Of a stretch of 64,000 nt of DNA, positions 1 to 9,966 are shown in pieces. The DNA is taken from positions 33,855 through 97,854 of the forward strand of contig CAYFFO010000003.1 of the NCBI GenBank assembly GCA_964342485.1. Reading direction: 5' to 3'. The notes under the pieces were generated by a model. It was given only the letters and a program-made list of their open reading frames with translations, did not search any database and was not told the DNA's origin. Source of the stretch: CAYFFO01 sp964342485. GTDB lineage: Bacteria; Chloroflexota; Dehalococcoidia; Lucifugimonadales; CAJWER01. A program made the position numbers and the translations under genes. Numbering within the stretch: position 1 is the stretch's first letter; every line of letters starts with the position of its first letter.

Positions 1-816
1 TCGCTGTCTTAATTTTACTTAACTTGACGTAACTCTCACATGTGTTACGAGCATAGGAATCGTACCATCCACCCAAATATAGTGTTGGTATATCAGCATG
101 TTCCTCGTAATATTCAGACATCGCGTACCCACGCTGTTTCCAATATTCATCGTATTCTCCACGGGTCTGAATATCTATAGCCCAACGTTCATAAGATGGC
201 AGCCGCCTCAGTATTGTTGCACCTTGGCGGATGGGAAATTGATTAACCAGATCAGTCATATAATGCGTATATGCACGCATAATCTCAGATTTTAGGCTAG
301 GATCTGACTCTGCCTCTTGACTTGTAGCCGCCATACGAAACACATAAACTAGAAAACGTTGTTCCAGAGCCCCATTCTGACGCATAGAACTATGGTAGTA
401 ATTAGAGGCGCCCACTGACACAATCATTGTGCTGAGATGGGGAGGATTTAAAGTTGCTAAAGCAGCTTGATCACTACCTGCATATGAATCTCCCATAGTA
501 CCGACCTTGCCATTGCTCCATTCCTGTGTACCTAACCATTCCACTGTATCAAACCCATCTGGAGCTTCTTTAGCAAATGGATACCATTCTCCTTCAGATG
601 AAAATCGGCCTCTCACATCCTGCATGGCGCAAACATAACCCCGCCTTGCAAGAAATTTGGCGTCTAATACTGCCTTTGGGGCAGACTTATCATAAGGAGT
701 CCTAACAAGAACAACAGGAAATTTTTCAGGCGCTATATTTCCATCCAACGCAGGGAAATACAAATCTGTAGCAAGAGAAACATTATCCTTCATAGGAATC
801 ATAACATTAGTTGAGG
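1..816 (-). CDS. CocE/NonD-family hydrolase, partial at both ends
   Basis: An open frame of about 271 codons fills the window's left edge; it leaves the window at base 1 and enters the N gap at 816. The visible N-terminal part (S-T-N-V-M-I-P-M-K-D-N-V) matches the opening strand of X-Pro dipeptidyl-peptidase / cocaine-esterase-like serine hydrolases, so the true start lies in the gap. The nucleophile elbow G-D-S-Y-A-G is present, preceded by a D-V-R-G-R-F segment and followed by the G-G-W-Y-D motif, all typical of this alpha/beta-hydrolase family. The family cleaves ester or amide bonds; the substrate cannot be told here. It lies downstream of a penicillin acylase on the same strand, so the two may be co-transcribed. 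Confidence 0.85.
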
Positions 817-916
817 NNNNNNNNNNNNNNNNNNNNNNNNNNNNNNNNNNNNNNNNNNNNNNNNNNNNNNNNNNNNNNNNNNNNNNNNNNNNNNNNNNNN
901 NNNNNNNNNNNNNNNN
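817..916. other. Assembly gap 1 (100 N)
   Basis: Exactly 100 N, a usual placeholder for a gap of unknown size. It hides the last residues and stop of the penicillin acylase on its right and the first residues of the CocE-type hydrolase on its left. The paralogue at 45058-47403 has about 60-70 more residues after the equivalent point, so the missing DNA is probably longer than 100 bases. A frame read through the N into 799-816 is artificial. Confidence 0.95.
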
Positions 917-3054
917 CGAGCAACAGATAACCCATTTACTTGAAAAGGATCAAGAGTTTGATAAGAAGCTGCATGTGGAGTGTCACCATCACCATTCATA
1001 GGAAAAGAAGGAGGGTCCAAGATGGTAGATAATTCAGGAAAAGCAGAAGAAAGGGTGTGTCTCGGTTTGGTGGCATGAATTTTACCCCATTTCCATAATG
1101 ACATATCACTTCCTAAAGTGACCTTCAGCCACGTTATACCTTTCGAAAATGCATCTGTGAACAATGATCGCCAGTTATGGCCATCTGGCAGAAGCGTAAT
1201 ATCATTGTTAATGGCATCAATAATGAATTTAGCTCTTAATTGTGCAAGATGCATAGGAGCACCACGCCCACCAGATGAAATCGCTTCTCCCACCAAAGGC
1301 CCCAGAATATGTTCGAAAAGCGTCCATTCAAGCTCTCTACGAAAAGCAGAATAGATAGTAGGCCCAACTGAATCGCGATCCATCGATCCATCCCAACTTG
1401 CAAACTCAGCCAATCCCTTTGTCAAAAAACTATCATTAAATTTAATACCTTCTAGCAGTTTCAAATATGTTTCAGCAGGAATTGACCGAATTTCATTGTG
1501 TATCGCCAGCATATCTTTAGGAGAAGCATTGTCCAATTTTTCAACTATTCTTTTTATAGAACGAGCGCGATAATCAAGACCAAAGTGCACTGCAATATAA
1601 TGCGGATAGTCACTCGGAGCAATCCTGTTATTGGCAGTTACTATATAACCGATATCGGGATTTCTAGAACGAACCTGTTCTTCAAAAGGCACATTGCCAC
1701 TCCACTCGTATTCACCCGACCATCCAGGTACAGGGAGCCATCTATTTAATTCAGGCCTGACAGGAAGCCTTCCACGGTTTAAATATTCTATGTCCCCATT
1801 AATGTCAGCGAAAACAAAATTATTGCTAGGATCAACCCAACCTCTCATCGCCTCATCCATCTCATCAATATTTTTAGAATTCAACATTGGCAGTAAACAT
1901 TGAGCCCAAGTATTTACTTGATCAGTACCAGTGTATTTAAAAGAAATCCCATAACCTGAAGAAGGTTCTCCCATAATAATAGGCCCATGATGAGTGCTGA
2001 CTAGTTCCACATTTACAGTATCCCCGTCCCTGGTAAAAATAGTCTCCTGACGCACATCCGATTTTTTCCAATCACCTTTCCATTCATATTCGTAATTTGC
2101 AGATCCCTTAAATCTTTCTATATATAAATCTTGGTAATCAGCTTGAGCATGTGTGACAGACCAGGCTACTTTGGCATTATGACCAAAATGCGGGAATCCC
2201 GGACAGCCCGGGAATGACAGGCCAATCACATCAAAATCAGGACATGCCACATGATTCTGATAATAAACACTTGGAGTATCAAGAGGCCTATGTGGATCTC
2301 CAGCTAAAATCGGTTTGCCTGAATATGTCCTTTCGCCACTAAGTACCCAGTTATTGCTCCCAGAATCTACATTGTCTAACCAACTTAGATCAGAAAGCCC
2401 CTGAGTTAGATGATCTAGTACCTCCCAGGAACCGCTCACATAATCACTACCAGGAGGTGTAATTAAAAGTTGTCCATCAGGATAATCTGGAATAATTTTT
2501 GCTGCTTCTTCGGGTCCAAGAGCTTTAATAAGCTTAGCCCTCCAAATCTTTCCTTCAAAAACTCCCATTAGAATATGTCGTGTTTTAAATACTGCTAGAC
2601 AATCTTCAGGTTTCCATGATTCCGGATGTAAACCGGTGATCTTAAACTCCACTGGTAATCTACTTGTCGTATTAATAAATGTGTTAACACCAAGGGTGTA
2701 GGCTTCTATAATATTTTTCGTCTCTTTATTCAATGCAGCGTAATCTGCTTCAACTGAAGATTTGATCATGAATTTCCGCATTAGAATATCGTCATTTATT
2801 CCTTCATCTCCAACAACTTCAGCCCATCTACCGTAGCCCACACGTCTATCTCTTTCCATATGCCACAATCTATCTTGAGCAGTTGCTAGACCTTGTCCAA
2901 AAAACGCATCATGTGTCGTAAAGGCTTCGATGTGGGGAATACCTTTGGTATCGCGATAGATAGTAATGTCACTATCTATACTTCCAACAGTTAAAGTAGA
3001 AGAAACGTCAGGAAGGGCGGCGCTAAGATCAGCCGATGTAATCGTATCAACCAT
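917..3054 (-). CDS. Penicillin acylase family protein (Ntn hydrolase, peptidase S45), C-terminus lost in gap
   Basis: About 712 residues are visible. The family cleaves amide bonds (penicillins, acyl-homoserine lactones or other N-acyl compounds) after self-processing to alpha and beta chains. The beta-chain nucleophile is Ser233 in G-S-N-N-W, followed by the conserved A-G-D-P-H and G-H-N-A-K segments. The N-terminal alpha part carries the Q-D-R-L-W-H-M-E-R motif near residue 60. The ATG at 3054 has GGAGG 10 nt upstream. No signal peptide is visible, although classical members are periplasmic. The last part (the usual P-G-G-Q-S-G-N-P region) is absent because of the gap. A paralogue lies at 45058-47403. 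The natural substrate is unknown. Confidence 0.9.
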
Positions 3055-3278
3055 TTTGATAATACCTCCATCACAACCTAAATCAAATTATCCCACCTAG
3101 TAGACAAGCCTTAAAGAATCCTTACTTCAAATCGTAATTTTATTGCTCATATCAGGGCAGTCTGTAATTACAATTATACAAATCGCTAATCAAATTCACA
3201 TCGGAGAAACCAAAATAATAAGTCGACTTTCAATATAGTAAGATCATTGCAACCCTTGGGATAAAGATTAATCGGTAA

Positions 3279-4046
3279 TTAAACAAATTTAAAAACATCC
3301 AGAGCAGTCCTTCCCATAACAGAAGCAACATCAAAATCAGATTTCAGTGCTTTGTGATTAGCAATTGTTTCTTTCGCATTTCGATAACCTTCACGATTAC
3401 TTACCGGAGGAAAATCACTACCCCACATTAAATGACTAGTACCAAAAGATTCTATAGACATCTCAATGAAAGGAGGTACATCTTTTAATTGAAAATCCTT
3501 TTCTAAAATACCCGGACGTGACGCAATTTCCCCAAGACCAGGAACCTTTAAATACACATTTTCTAAATCAGCCAGCTTCAGCATTTTTGCAAATGAATTG
3601 TAGGGATACGGTTCATTTTTATTCACCCCACCTAGATGTTCCAGCACAATTTTAAGAGATGGCAATCCTTCAATTTTATCTCGGAAAATATCTGTGCCAA
3701 ACTCAGCCACCTCTCCCTGACAACTAACCACCAGATCCATTTGTGCAGCTTTTTCCCATATCGGATCTGAATCACCAGGTTCTAAACGAACCCCTGTTGC
3801 TCCTAAATTGACCGCTTCCTCCAATTGGTTTAAAGATTCCTGTTTTACTGAATCAACTAACACAATTGCAACAAATCTTGCCGGGAATCTAGTAACACAA
3901 TCAAGGATATAAGAATTATCGTAAGATCCTCGATGTTGTATCAAAACAGCTTTATCGACTCCGTTACTATCCATTTGGAAAAGTAGGGACTCTACAGGCT
4001 CGAACCAGTTAAGACCAACGTGACAATGGGTATCTACTGTGATCAA
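3279..4046 (-). CDS. Amidohydrolase family protein (amidohydrolase_2 TIM barrel)
   Basis: 255 residues. It starts with the metal-binding T-H-C-H strand (His7, His9), has an E-H-L-G-G segment in the middle and the late G-S-D-F-P-P motif holding the catalytic Asp. This is the arrangement of small metal-dependent hydrolases and decarboxylases related to ACMS decarboxylase and lactone hydrolases (PF04909). The start codon is TTG (+ strand caa at 4044-4046); an AGGA 8 nt before it lies in the end of the upstream oxidoreductase gene, leaving 2 bases between the genes and suggesting translational coupling. The neighbours suggest a sugar- or aromatic-acid-like catabolic step; the substrate is not determinable. 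Confidence 0.85.
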   Translation of the reverse strand: MITVDTHCHVGLNWFEPVESLLFQMDSNGVDKAVLIQHRGSYDNSYILDCVTRFPARFVAIVLVDSVKQESLNQLEEAVNLGATGVRLEPGDSDPIWEKAAQMDLVVSCQGEVAEFGTDIFRDKIEGLPSLKIVLEHLGGVNKNEPYPYNSFAKMLKLADLENVYLKVPGLGEIASRPGILEKDFQLKDVPPFIEMSIESFGTSHLMWGSDFPPVSNREGYRNAKETIANHKALKSDFDVASVMGRTALDVFKFV

Positions 4047-4048
4047 AT

Positions 4049-5203
4049 CTAAGTCCTTTTTAAAGGAAGTTTAATTTCTTTTCCAGTAGACGCAGATGTA
4101 AAACCTCCAAGAATCACTTCTGTTAATTCTGCCGCCACCTTGGCATTCATGCTGGAATCAGTCCCTTTATCAATTGAATTGATAAAAGCATCGATGTCAT
4201 CCTTCATTACATTACCTACGTTAAAGGGCACCCATCTCTTTTTAGGCATTGGAGCATAAGCAGGGTGAGAAGCTCCCCACATTCCCATCGGGTCATAAGG
4301 ATCAACAGGAGGCTGTATAAAATCAAGTTCGTTATTATAAACCTCAACCCTTAGTGAGAAAGGATCAAATTCCATACTTCCCTTATCTCCAATGATAACT
4401 ACCTTCTGAGGACCGCTCAAAGGATGGCTAGACCAGCCAAATCTCCCTCCAACTGCAGTAGCAGTAATTCCACCCTCTAATTCAGTTACCATAATCCCAA
4501 AATCCTCTACACCAACACTATTATGTTCTGCAAAAAAATAATTGCCAGTATGTCCAACCACTGAGTTAAATTTTAACCCGCCTGTAACTTCGCTAATAAA
4601 ACCCAGGCTATATATTCCGACGTCAAACATCTCTCTTTTAGCTTCTAAATACGTGTACCGGCTAAAGTCAGTATTTTCTTTTCTACTCGTACCTTTTGGC
4701 ACCGAACCAGCTCTACCCTTGGAAAATATGTTTTCTGCATGTATCGCCTTTAAATTACCTATCTTTCCATCAAGAACTGCCCGTTTCGCATCTTGTACCC
4801 AGCCTACCAAATTCTGTGTGAACATTTGTGTTACTACGTCATTCCGGGAGGCGGCAGATCCGATTAAGTCGATATCTTCAACTGTACCTGCCAGAGGCTT
4901 ATCGAGATAAACATGCTTGCCAGCATCCATACATTTTGATGCCACAATACCCCGACGCTCAACTGCCGGAGTACAACTAACTATGTCGACATCCTCTCTA
5001 GCAAGCGCTTCATCCAAATCCTTAATATGAGGCAAACTAAGATCATCTGCCAATTCTTGATATTGAGCTACCCTACCTTCCGGATCATCTTTTTCACTGA
5101 CTACAGCAACCAGTTCACATTCCGGATGAGCTGCAAAAATTTCGGCGTGACTCGGTTGATGTGTACGTTTCGCTCCTGCTAATAAAACTCCATACTTTTT
5201 CAT
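4049..5203 (-). CDS. Gfo/Idh/MocA family oxidoreductase
   Basis: 384 residues. The N-terminal Rossmann domain opens with G-V-L-L-A-G-A rather than a strict GxGxxG, followed by the E-K-P-like signature D-K-P at 101-103, with Lys102 as the expected catalytic/nicotinamide-contacting lysine. The C-terminal half is the alpha/beta substrate domain, with V-G-I-Y-S-L-G and G-D-K-G-S-M-E-F-D segments. These enzymes oxidise or reduce sugars, inositols and related polyols with NAD(P). The gene sits between a small partner protein (5209-5553) and an amidohydrolase in one minus-strand operon. The substrate is unknown. Confidence 0.88.
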   Translation of the reverse strand: MKKYGVLLAGAKRTHQPSHAEIFAAHPECELVAVVSEKDDPEGRVAQYQELADDLSLPHIKDLDEALAREDVDIVSCTPAVERRGIVASKCMDAGKHVYLDKPLAGTVEDIDLIGSAASRNDVVTQMFTQNLVGWVQDAKRAVLDGKIGNLKAIHAENIFSKGRAGSVPKGTSRKENTDFSRYTYLEAKREMFDVGIYSLGFISEVTGGLKFNSVVGHTGNYFFAEHNSVGVEDFGIMVTELEGGITATAVGGRFGWSSHPLSGPQKVVIIGDKGSMEFDPFSLRVEVYNNELDFIQPPVDPYDPMGMWGASHPAYAPMPKKRWVPFNVGNVMKDDIDAFINSIDKGTDSSMNAKVAAELTEVILGGFTSASTGKEIKLPLKRT

Positions 5204-5208
5204 TTGTT

Positions 5209-5553
5209 TTATACCTTGTGGTAAAGTGTGCCTCGACTACCAACAAACATCAAATCCATAGTAGTACCAAGGCCTTTGTTATCTTGCATTACCGTTATAA
5301 GTGATGACTCTCCCGTATCCCAAATTGCCATTTCCGTAAGATAAATTCCGCTACTTTCACCTCTACGTATTTGTTTGAACGGATCTCCTCTAAACCAAAC
5401 CTTAGTGATTGAGATGATCTGTTCTAAAATTGGTAAAAGATCTCCCTCATAGTCAGTGCCCGCTACACAACGTACAAATTGAGGTTGTCCAAGTCTTTCC
5501 TCATCAATAACGCCGAGTACTGTCTTTTCCAAATCTGCAAAATAATCACCCAT
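5209..5553 (-). CDS. Small protein resembling a stand-alone Gfo/Idh/MocA C-terminal segment
   Basis: 114 residues from the ATG at 5553. An upstream ATG (5577) is in frame, but a strong AGGAGG lies 6 nt before the 5553 ATG and inside the longer form, so the shorter start is preferred. I do not recognise a named family. The final 35 residues (E-S-S-L-I-T-V, then G-L-G-T-T, then G-S-R-G-T-L-Y-H-K) read like the last beta strands of the substrate-binding half of Gfo/Idh/MocA oxidoreductases, and the gene ends 5 bases before a complete member of that family. It may be a dimer partner or accessory subunit. That is inference. Confidence 0.6.
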   Translation of the reverse strand: MGDYFADLEKTVLGVIDEERLGQPQFVRCVAGTDYEGDLLPILEQIISITKVWFRGDPFKQIRRGESSGIYLTEMAIWDTGESSLITVMQDNKGLGTTMDLMFVGSRGTLYHKV

Positions 5554-5743
5554 TAAGAACCTCCTGCTCCCTAACATAGTTGAACATTAGCACATTCAAT
5601 TGCACACAGGCTAGACGTAGTCATAATAATACTATTTTCATAGTTACAATGGTTCAAACCAGTAAATCAGGCAATTTCATAACAAATCATAACATCCAAA
5701 TTAGTAAAACTTGGTAGACTAAAGTGAATATAGGAGATAGCTG

Positions 5744-6589
5744 ATGTCAAAATCTAACACCAAAACAGTTCTTGTAACCGGTGCTTCCAGCGGAATAGGT
5801 GAGGCCACCGCATTTTACCTTGCAACAAAAGGTTATAAAGTCATAGGAACTAGTAGAGACAAGAATAGGCTCATAAACCTTAAAGATCAATCCAAAGCAA
5901 ATGGGAATGAAGTCGATATTGAAGAACTTGACATTAACTCTGAAACATCCGTAACAAGAGCTATCCACAATATCAAAAACAAACACGGCCACATCGACGT
6001 ACTAGTAAACAACGCTGCATATGGATTATGGGGTCCAGCGCAAACTTTTTCCATGAAGGAATTACGCTCCCAGTTTGAAACAAATTTTTTTGGCACATTC
6101 CTAATGTGTAAAACGATACTTCCGTATATGTTGCAAAAAGAACGCGGTACAATCATTAACATTAGTTCCGTACTAGGAAAAATTTCCACTCCATTTAACG
6201 GAGGATATGCGGCGACTAAATTCGCATTAGAAGGACTAAGCGAAGCAATGCGTTTTGAGCTTTGGCCTTTTGGCATTCGAATAGTTTTGGTTGAACCAGG
6301 ACTTTTTAAAACTAACTTCAAAGATAACCAAAAAATTGCTGCCAAAGCTGAATGTTCAGAATTTCCTTACATAGATTTGATATCTAACTACCGCAATAAA
6401 AGAAAATCATATGAATTCCTTTCCAAAAACCCTATAAGTGTCGCTAAAGTGATCCACAAAATCGTCCGATCTAAGAATCCTCGTTTCCGATACAAAGTAG
6501 GCATAGAAACCATTCTTGGTACTCTCGGATCAAATATCCTGCCGGAACGAATCTATCAATCTATAATTTCCAGAACTTATATGAATTAG
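5744..6589 (+). CDS. SDR family oxidoreductase
   Basis: 281 residues, a classical short-chain dehydrogenase. The cofactor motif T-G-A-S-S-G-I-G lies at about residues 12-19, N-N-A-A-Y-G follows strand 4, the catalytic Ser is in N-I-S-S-V and the catalytic pair is Y-A-A-T-K. The Arg after strand 2 (T-S-R-D) suggests NADPH preference. The C-terminus is about 30 residues longer than the smallest SDRs. GGAG lies 7 nt before the ATG. The gene stands alone on the plus strand, convergent with recO with 3 bases between them. The substrate is unknown. Confidence 0.88.
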   Translation: MSKSNTKTVLVTGASSGIGEATAFYLATKGYKVIGTSRDKNRLINLKDQSKANGNEVDIEELDINSETSVTRAIHNIKNKHGHIDVLVNNAAYGLWGPAQTFSMKELRSQFETNFFGTFLMCKTILPYMLQKERGTIINISSVLGKISTPFNGGYAATKFALEGLSEAMRFELWPFGIRIVLVEPGLFKTNFKDNQKIAAKAECSEFPYIDLISNYRNKRKSYEFLSKNPISVAKVIHKIVRSKNPRFRYKVGIETILGTLGSNILPERIYQSIISRTYMN

Positions 6590-6592
6590 TTG

Positions 6593-7351
6593 CTATTCGA
6601 CTACTAAATCCATAAATTCGATACTCTTTAATTTGCGTTCTAAAACATACTTAGTATAAGAGCGTAGTAATCGTGTCATTTCTGCTCCAACTTTTGGTGG
6701 CACAGATAAACTTATTACATTGCGAAGTGGTTGATTTTGATAGTGTCGCAAAACCTTGTTAGTTGCAATAGTCAATGGTAATAAAGAATCTGAAGAATAT
6801 ATCTTGCAGCTATTACAAAGCACCCCACCACTAGAACTGCTAAATGAATAATCAGACCGTTCCAAGGTTAAGCGACACTCGACACATTCATAAAATTCTG
6901 GCTTAAAACCTGACAAATCTAACACGCGCATTTCAAACCATCTTATTAATATCGATAAATCTTCTACAAGAGGTAAGGTCTGAAGACACTGAAGAAGTAA
7001 CATGAACAGATTATCATTCGACTCTTGTTCGGTTGAAAAACTTTCAGTCAATTCTGAAAGATATAGTGCTCCAGATACTAAAGGAAGACTTTCCCGGATT
7101 TGCCGAAAATTGTTCAAGGTTTGAGCATCAGAGATTACATCCAGCGTACGCCCTTTCGAGATTGAAACGGATACATAAGTCAAAGGTTCTAGATGACCTG
7201 CCAACTTACTTTTAGGTCTTCTTATGCCTCGAGCCACGGCTCGTAATTTACCAAAATCAGGTGAAAATATTGTGACTACCCTATCCGCTTCACCAATAGC
7301 GGTTTGTTTAAGTACCAAGCCACGTGACTTATATGTTTTATGAACTCCCAC
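6593..7351 (-). CDS. recO: DNA repair protein RecO
   Basis: 252 residues, the normal RecO length. RecO anneals strands and, with RecR, loads RecA on SSB-coated single-stranded DNA. The N-terminal OB fold carries the family hallmark around residues 10-50 (V-L-K-Q-T-A-I-G-E-A-D-R, then V-A-R-G-I-R-R). The C-terminal half has a four-cysteine zinc site at C156/C159 and C179/C182. The start is GTG with no clear ribosome site. It follows recR by 36 bases, closing the dnaX-ybaB-recR-recO series. Confidence 0.93.
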   Translation of the reverse strand: MGVHKTYKSRGLVLKQTAIGEADRVVTIFSPDFGKLRAVARGIRRPKSKLAGHLEPLTYVSVSISKGRTLDVISDAQTLNNFRQIRESLPLVSGALYLSELTESFSTEQESNDNLFMLLLQCLQTLPLVEDLSILIRWFEMRVLDLSGFKPEFYECVECRLTLERSDYSFSSSSGGVLCNSCKIYSSDSLLPLTIATNKVLRHYQNQPLRNVISLSVPPKVGAEMTRLLRSYTKYVLERKLKSIEFMDLVVE

Positions 7352-7387
7352 TTAACACCAGTTTGTTAAAGTGAAAAAGGAAATCTT

Positions 7388-8002
7388 CTAGACCTCTTGT
7401 CGAGACTCAAGAGCTCGACTTAACGTGATTTCATCAGCATAATCTACGTCACTACCAACAGGAAGGCCGCGGGCAAGCCTAGTTACTTTTACTCCTGTTT
7501 CAGCAATCAATTTCTGCAAATACATAGAGGTAGCTTCTCCTTCCATATTAGGATTGGTAGCCATAACCACTTCCTTTACTACTCCCAACTTCAAACGAGA
7601 AATCAAAGGCTGTATTTTTAAATCATTGGGCCCAATACCATTAATTGGTGAAATCGCGCCATGTAAGACATGGAATAATCCTTTATAAACACCAGTTCTT
7701 TCTAAAGCAATTACATCAAGGGGTTCTTCAACTACGCAAATGCTTGATTGATCTCTACCAGGATTTGAGCAAATATTACACTTCTCTTTTTCCGTAATAT
7801 TGAAGCAAACAGAGCAAAAAACAATCTTATCCTTTAGGGCGACTAAAGCTTCGGCAAGAGAATTCGCTTCTTCTCCCGGCATACGTACTAGATAATACGT
7901 AATTCTTTGAGCCATCTTCGGACCAATTCCCGGCAATTTATGAAACTGTGAAATCAGCCGGGTGATCGGATCGTCTCCTGTATTGAAAATCTGATTGTTC
8001 AT
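7388..8002 (-). CDS. recR: Recombination mediator RecR
   Basis: 204 residues, full length. The N-terminal helix-hairpin-helix (L-P-G-I-G-P-K near 23-29) is followed by a C4 zinc finger (C63, C66, C75, C78) and a Toprim domain with V-V-E-E-P and the A-T-N-P-N-M-E-G-E-A-T motif. It forms a ring clamp on DNA and acts with RecO (6593-7351). It follows ybaB by 10 bases. The order dnaX-ybaB-recR is widely conserved in bacteria and supports the call. Confidence 0.96.
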   Translation of the reverse strand: MNNQIFNTGDDPITRLISQFHKLPGIGPKMAQRITYYLVRMPGEEANSLAEALVALKDKIVFCSVCFNITEKEKCNICSNPGRDQSSICVVEEPLDVIALERTGVYKGLFHVLHGAISPINGIGPNDLKIQPLISRLKLGVVKEVVMATNPNMEGEATSMYLQKLIAETGVKVTRLARGLPVGSDVDYADEITLSRALESRQEV

Positions 8003-8012
8003 TTCCTATCGT

Positions 8013-8321
8013 TTATGTCAATCCGGGAATATTCAACCCTCCTGTAATCTCATTCATACGAGAAGATGCCAAATTTTGAGATTTCTCTATCCCGTCGTTT
8101 ACAGCTGCTAGAATAAGATCTTGAAGGATCTCGACATCGTCCGCAGAAACTGCATCAGGATCAATTACAAGAGATTCTAAAGTCATTTTTCCGTTCACAA
8201 CAGCTTTAACAACTCCGCCTCCTGACGTGCCTTCAACAGTAGATGCCTCAAGTTCTTCCTGCATCCTTGCCATATTTTTCTGTAATTCTTGAGCCTGTTT
8301 AATCATTTTTCTATTCATCAT
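8013..8321 (-). CDS. YbaB/EbfC family nucleoid-associated protein
   Basis: 102 residues from the ATG at 8321 (the next codon is also ATG). A GTG 21 bases further upstream is possible, but GGAGG lies 9 nt before the chosen ATG, inside the end of dnaX, which it overlaps by 11 bases. The sequence has the family pattern: an N-terminal helix rich in Q, M and E, the G-G-G-V-V-K-A-V-V-N-G strand pair, then L-V-I-D-P and a C-terminal helix. Members bind DNA as dimers and are nearly always found between dnaX and recR. Confidence 0.93.
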   Translation of the reverse strand: MMNRKMIKQAQELQKNMARMQEELEASTVEGTSGGGVVKAVVNGKMTLESLVIDPDAVSADDVEILQDLILAAVNDGIEKSQNLASSRMNEITGGLNIPGLT

Positions 8322-9966
8322 CAGACTGTTCCTCCGTTTCACTTATTATCTTAGCGCCCATAGCCATAGCTGAGCGTACCAAATAACTATCCCTAGCATG
8401 GCTCTGTCTAGAGCCATTTATACTTTCATTAACAATATCTATTTTTACGTCGTAATCGAACTCCAGTATTTTAGCCAATGCATCCTTTAGCACTTTCTGG
8501 GACTGTGGATCACGTAATTCTTCCTGCATTCTTTCCATATGTGACTTATGGCCAAATTTTAGAGTAATTTGATCACCTGTTATTTCACGTTCTTTACAAT
8601 CGCGTAATAACGCCCCCATATTAAATCTATTGTATTTACCTAATCTCAAAGACTCCAAAATATCTTTCCAATGAAACTCTAGTCTTCCTTCAGGTGCCTC
8701 TGGGGAATCTTGATTTAATATTGCTTTTGTTATATTTTCTTGCCTACTTTTATCTGGTAGCGTAGTTTTTTGTTTCTGGTGATTTGTAATATTTTCACTG
8801 GATATGTTGTTTGTATGAGCCATTTTTTGTTTATTTAAAATCTCATGATTCGCAGGGATTGACTTCCTTACATGTGCAGACACACCACGGTCTACTACCC
8901 CAATACTTGCTTCTACAGTTGCAATTTCCAGCGAAATAACCGTGTGTCCGTCCCTACCTATATCAATCTCGGAAAACAGCTTCAATATGTATACTAGATC
9001 CTTGACAGATGTGTTTGAAGCAAAAGACTGAATAGTCTCCTTTACACTATCTGAACAATCAATCTGGTCTACAGCCCGAATTTTAACTAACATTACGTCC
9101 CTAAGATACTTTATTATACTAGCCCTTAGCTGTCTGGGCTCTACACCATCCTCACTGATTTGATTGATCAGCCTGAGTGCATTTTTTACCGATTTGTCAA
9201 CGATATAGCCAACTAATTCAAGAACCTGCTGATCACCGGTCAAACCCAACATATCAAGAATGTTATCCTGGTCAATATCTTTGCCGTAGGAAATTAAAGC
9301 TCGCTCTAGTAAATTTTCGGCATCCCGTAGACTGCCAAGAGATTCCCTTGCTATCAAACTAAGTGAATTAGTACCAATATCTACACCTTCAGCATTAGAT
9401 AATTCTGAAAGTTTCGCTACACACTCCTCTGTCGAAATACGCCTAAAATCAAACCGCTGACATCGAGATATAATAGTCAAAGGTACTTTATGTGCTTCTG
9501 TGGTAGCTAATATAAATATAGAATGGGTTGGTGGTTCCTCCAACGTTTTTAGAAGGGCATTAAATGCTGGATCAGTCAACATGTGAACTTCATCTATAAT
9601 ATAAACCTTGTACCGACCTACTGTTGGAGAATACTTTACTCGTTCACGTAAGTTTCGAATATCATCGATACCTCGGTTACTAGCTGCATCTATCTCTATT
9701 ATGTCTAAAGAGCGACCTTCAATAATCGACTGGCATTGTACACAGGTATTATCTGGCTCTCCTTTTGTTGGACTCACACAGTTAATAGCTTTGGATAGTA
9801 TCCTAGCCGTACTTGTTTTACCAGTTCCTCTTGGTCCACAAAAAAGGTAAGCATGTGCAATCCGACCTTGATCTATAGCATTTAGCAAAGTTCGGCTAAC
9901 TGGTTCCTGTCCAACCAATTCATCCATCCGAGTTGGACGCCATTTTCTATAAAATACTTCGCTCAT
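8311..9966 (-). CDS. dnaX: DNA polymerase III subunit gamma/tau
   Basis: 551 residues. This is the clamp-loader ATPase. Walker A is G-P-R-G-T-G-K-T (44-51); zinc-site cysteines include C63, C75 and C78; Walker B/DExx is at 121-128 (I-I-D-E-V-H); the arginine finger is in S-R-C-Q-R-F (about 168). Domain III continues to about residue 360; a polar linker and a tau-like C-terminal domain (L-E-F-H-W-K onward, about 430-530) follow. No correctly phased slippery heptamer for a gamma frameshift was seen. The ATG lies 11 nt after an AGGA. It heads the dnaX-ybaB-recR-recO operon. Confidence 0.96.
   Translation of the reverse strand: MSEVFYRKWRPTRMDELVGQEPVSRTLLNAIDQGRIAHAYLFCGPRGTGKTSTARILSKAINCVSPTKGEPDNTCVQCQSIIEGRSLDIIEIDAASNRGIDDIRNLRERVKYSPTVGRYKVYIIDEVHMLTDPAFNALLKTLEEPPTHSIFILATTEAHKVPLTIISRCQRFDFRRISTEECVAKLSELSNAEGVDIGTNSLSLIARESLGSLRDAENLLERALISYGKDIDQDNILDMLGLTGDQQVLELVGYIVDKSVKNALRLINQISEDGVEPRQLRASIIKYLRDVMLVKIRAVDQIDCSDSVKETIQSFASNTSVKDLVYILKLFSEIDIGRDGHTVISLEIATVEASIGVVDRGVSAHVRKSIPANHEILNKQKMAHTNNISSENITNHQKQKTTLPDKSRQENITKAILNQDSPEAPEGRLEFHWKDILESLRLGKYNRFNMGALLRDCKEREITGDQITLKFGHKSHMERMQEELRDPQSQKVLKDALAKILEFDYDVKIDIVNESINGSRQSHARDSYLVRSAMAMGAKIISETEEQSDDE

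Noticed and set aside
799..816. C-terminal residues P-Q-L-M-L of the penicillin acylase read through gap 1
   Set aside because: They come from an artificial frame through the N; these bases belong to the CocE-type hydrolase frame.
5887..6345. 152-codon minus-strand frame
   Set aside because: It lies wholly antisense to the SDR gene at 5744-6589, which has complete cofactor and catalytic motifs.
8755..8780. A-run in dnaX considered as a programmed frameshift site
   Set aside because: The reading phase across the six A does not fit the X-XXY-YYZ pattern and no downstream stem was evident.
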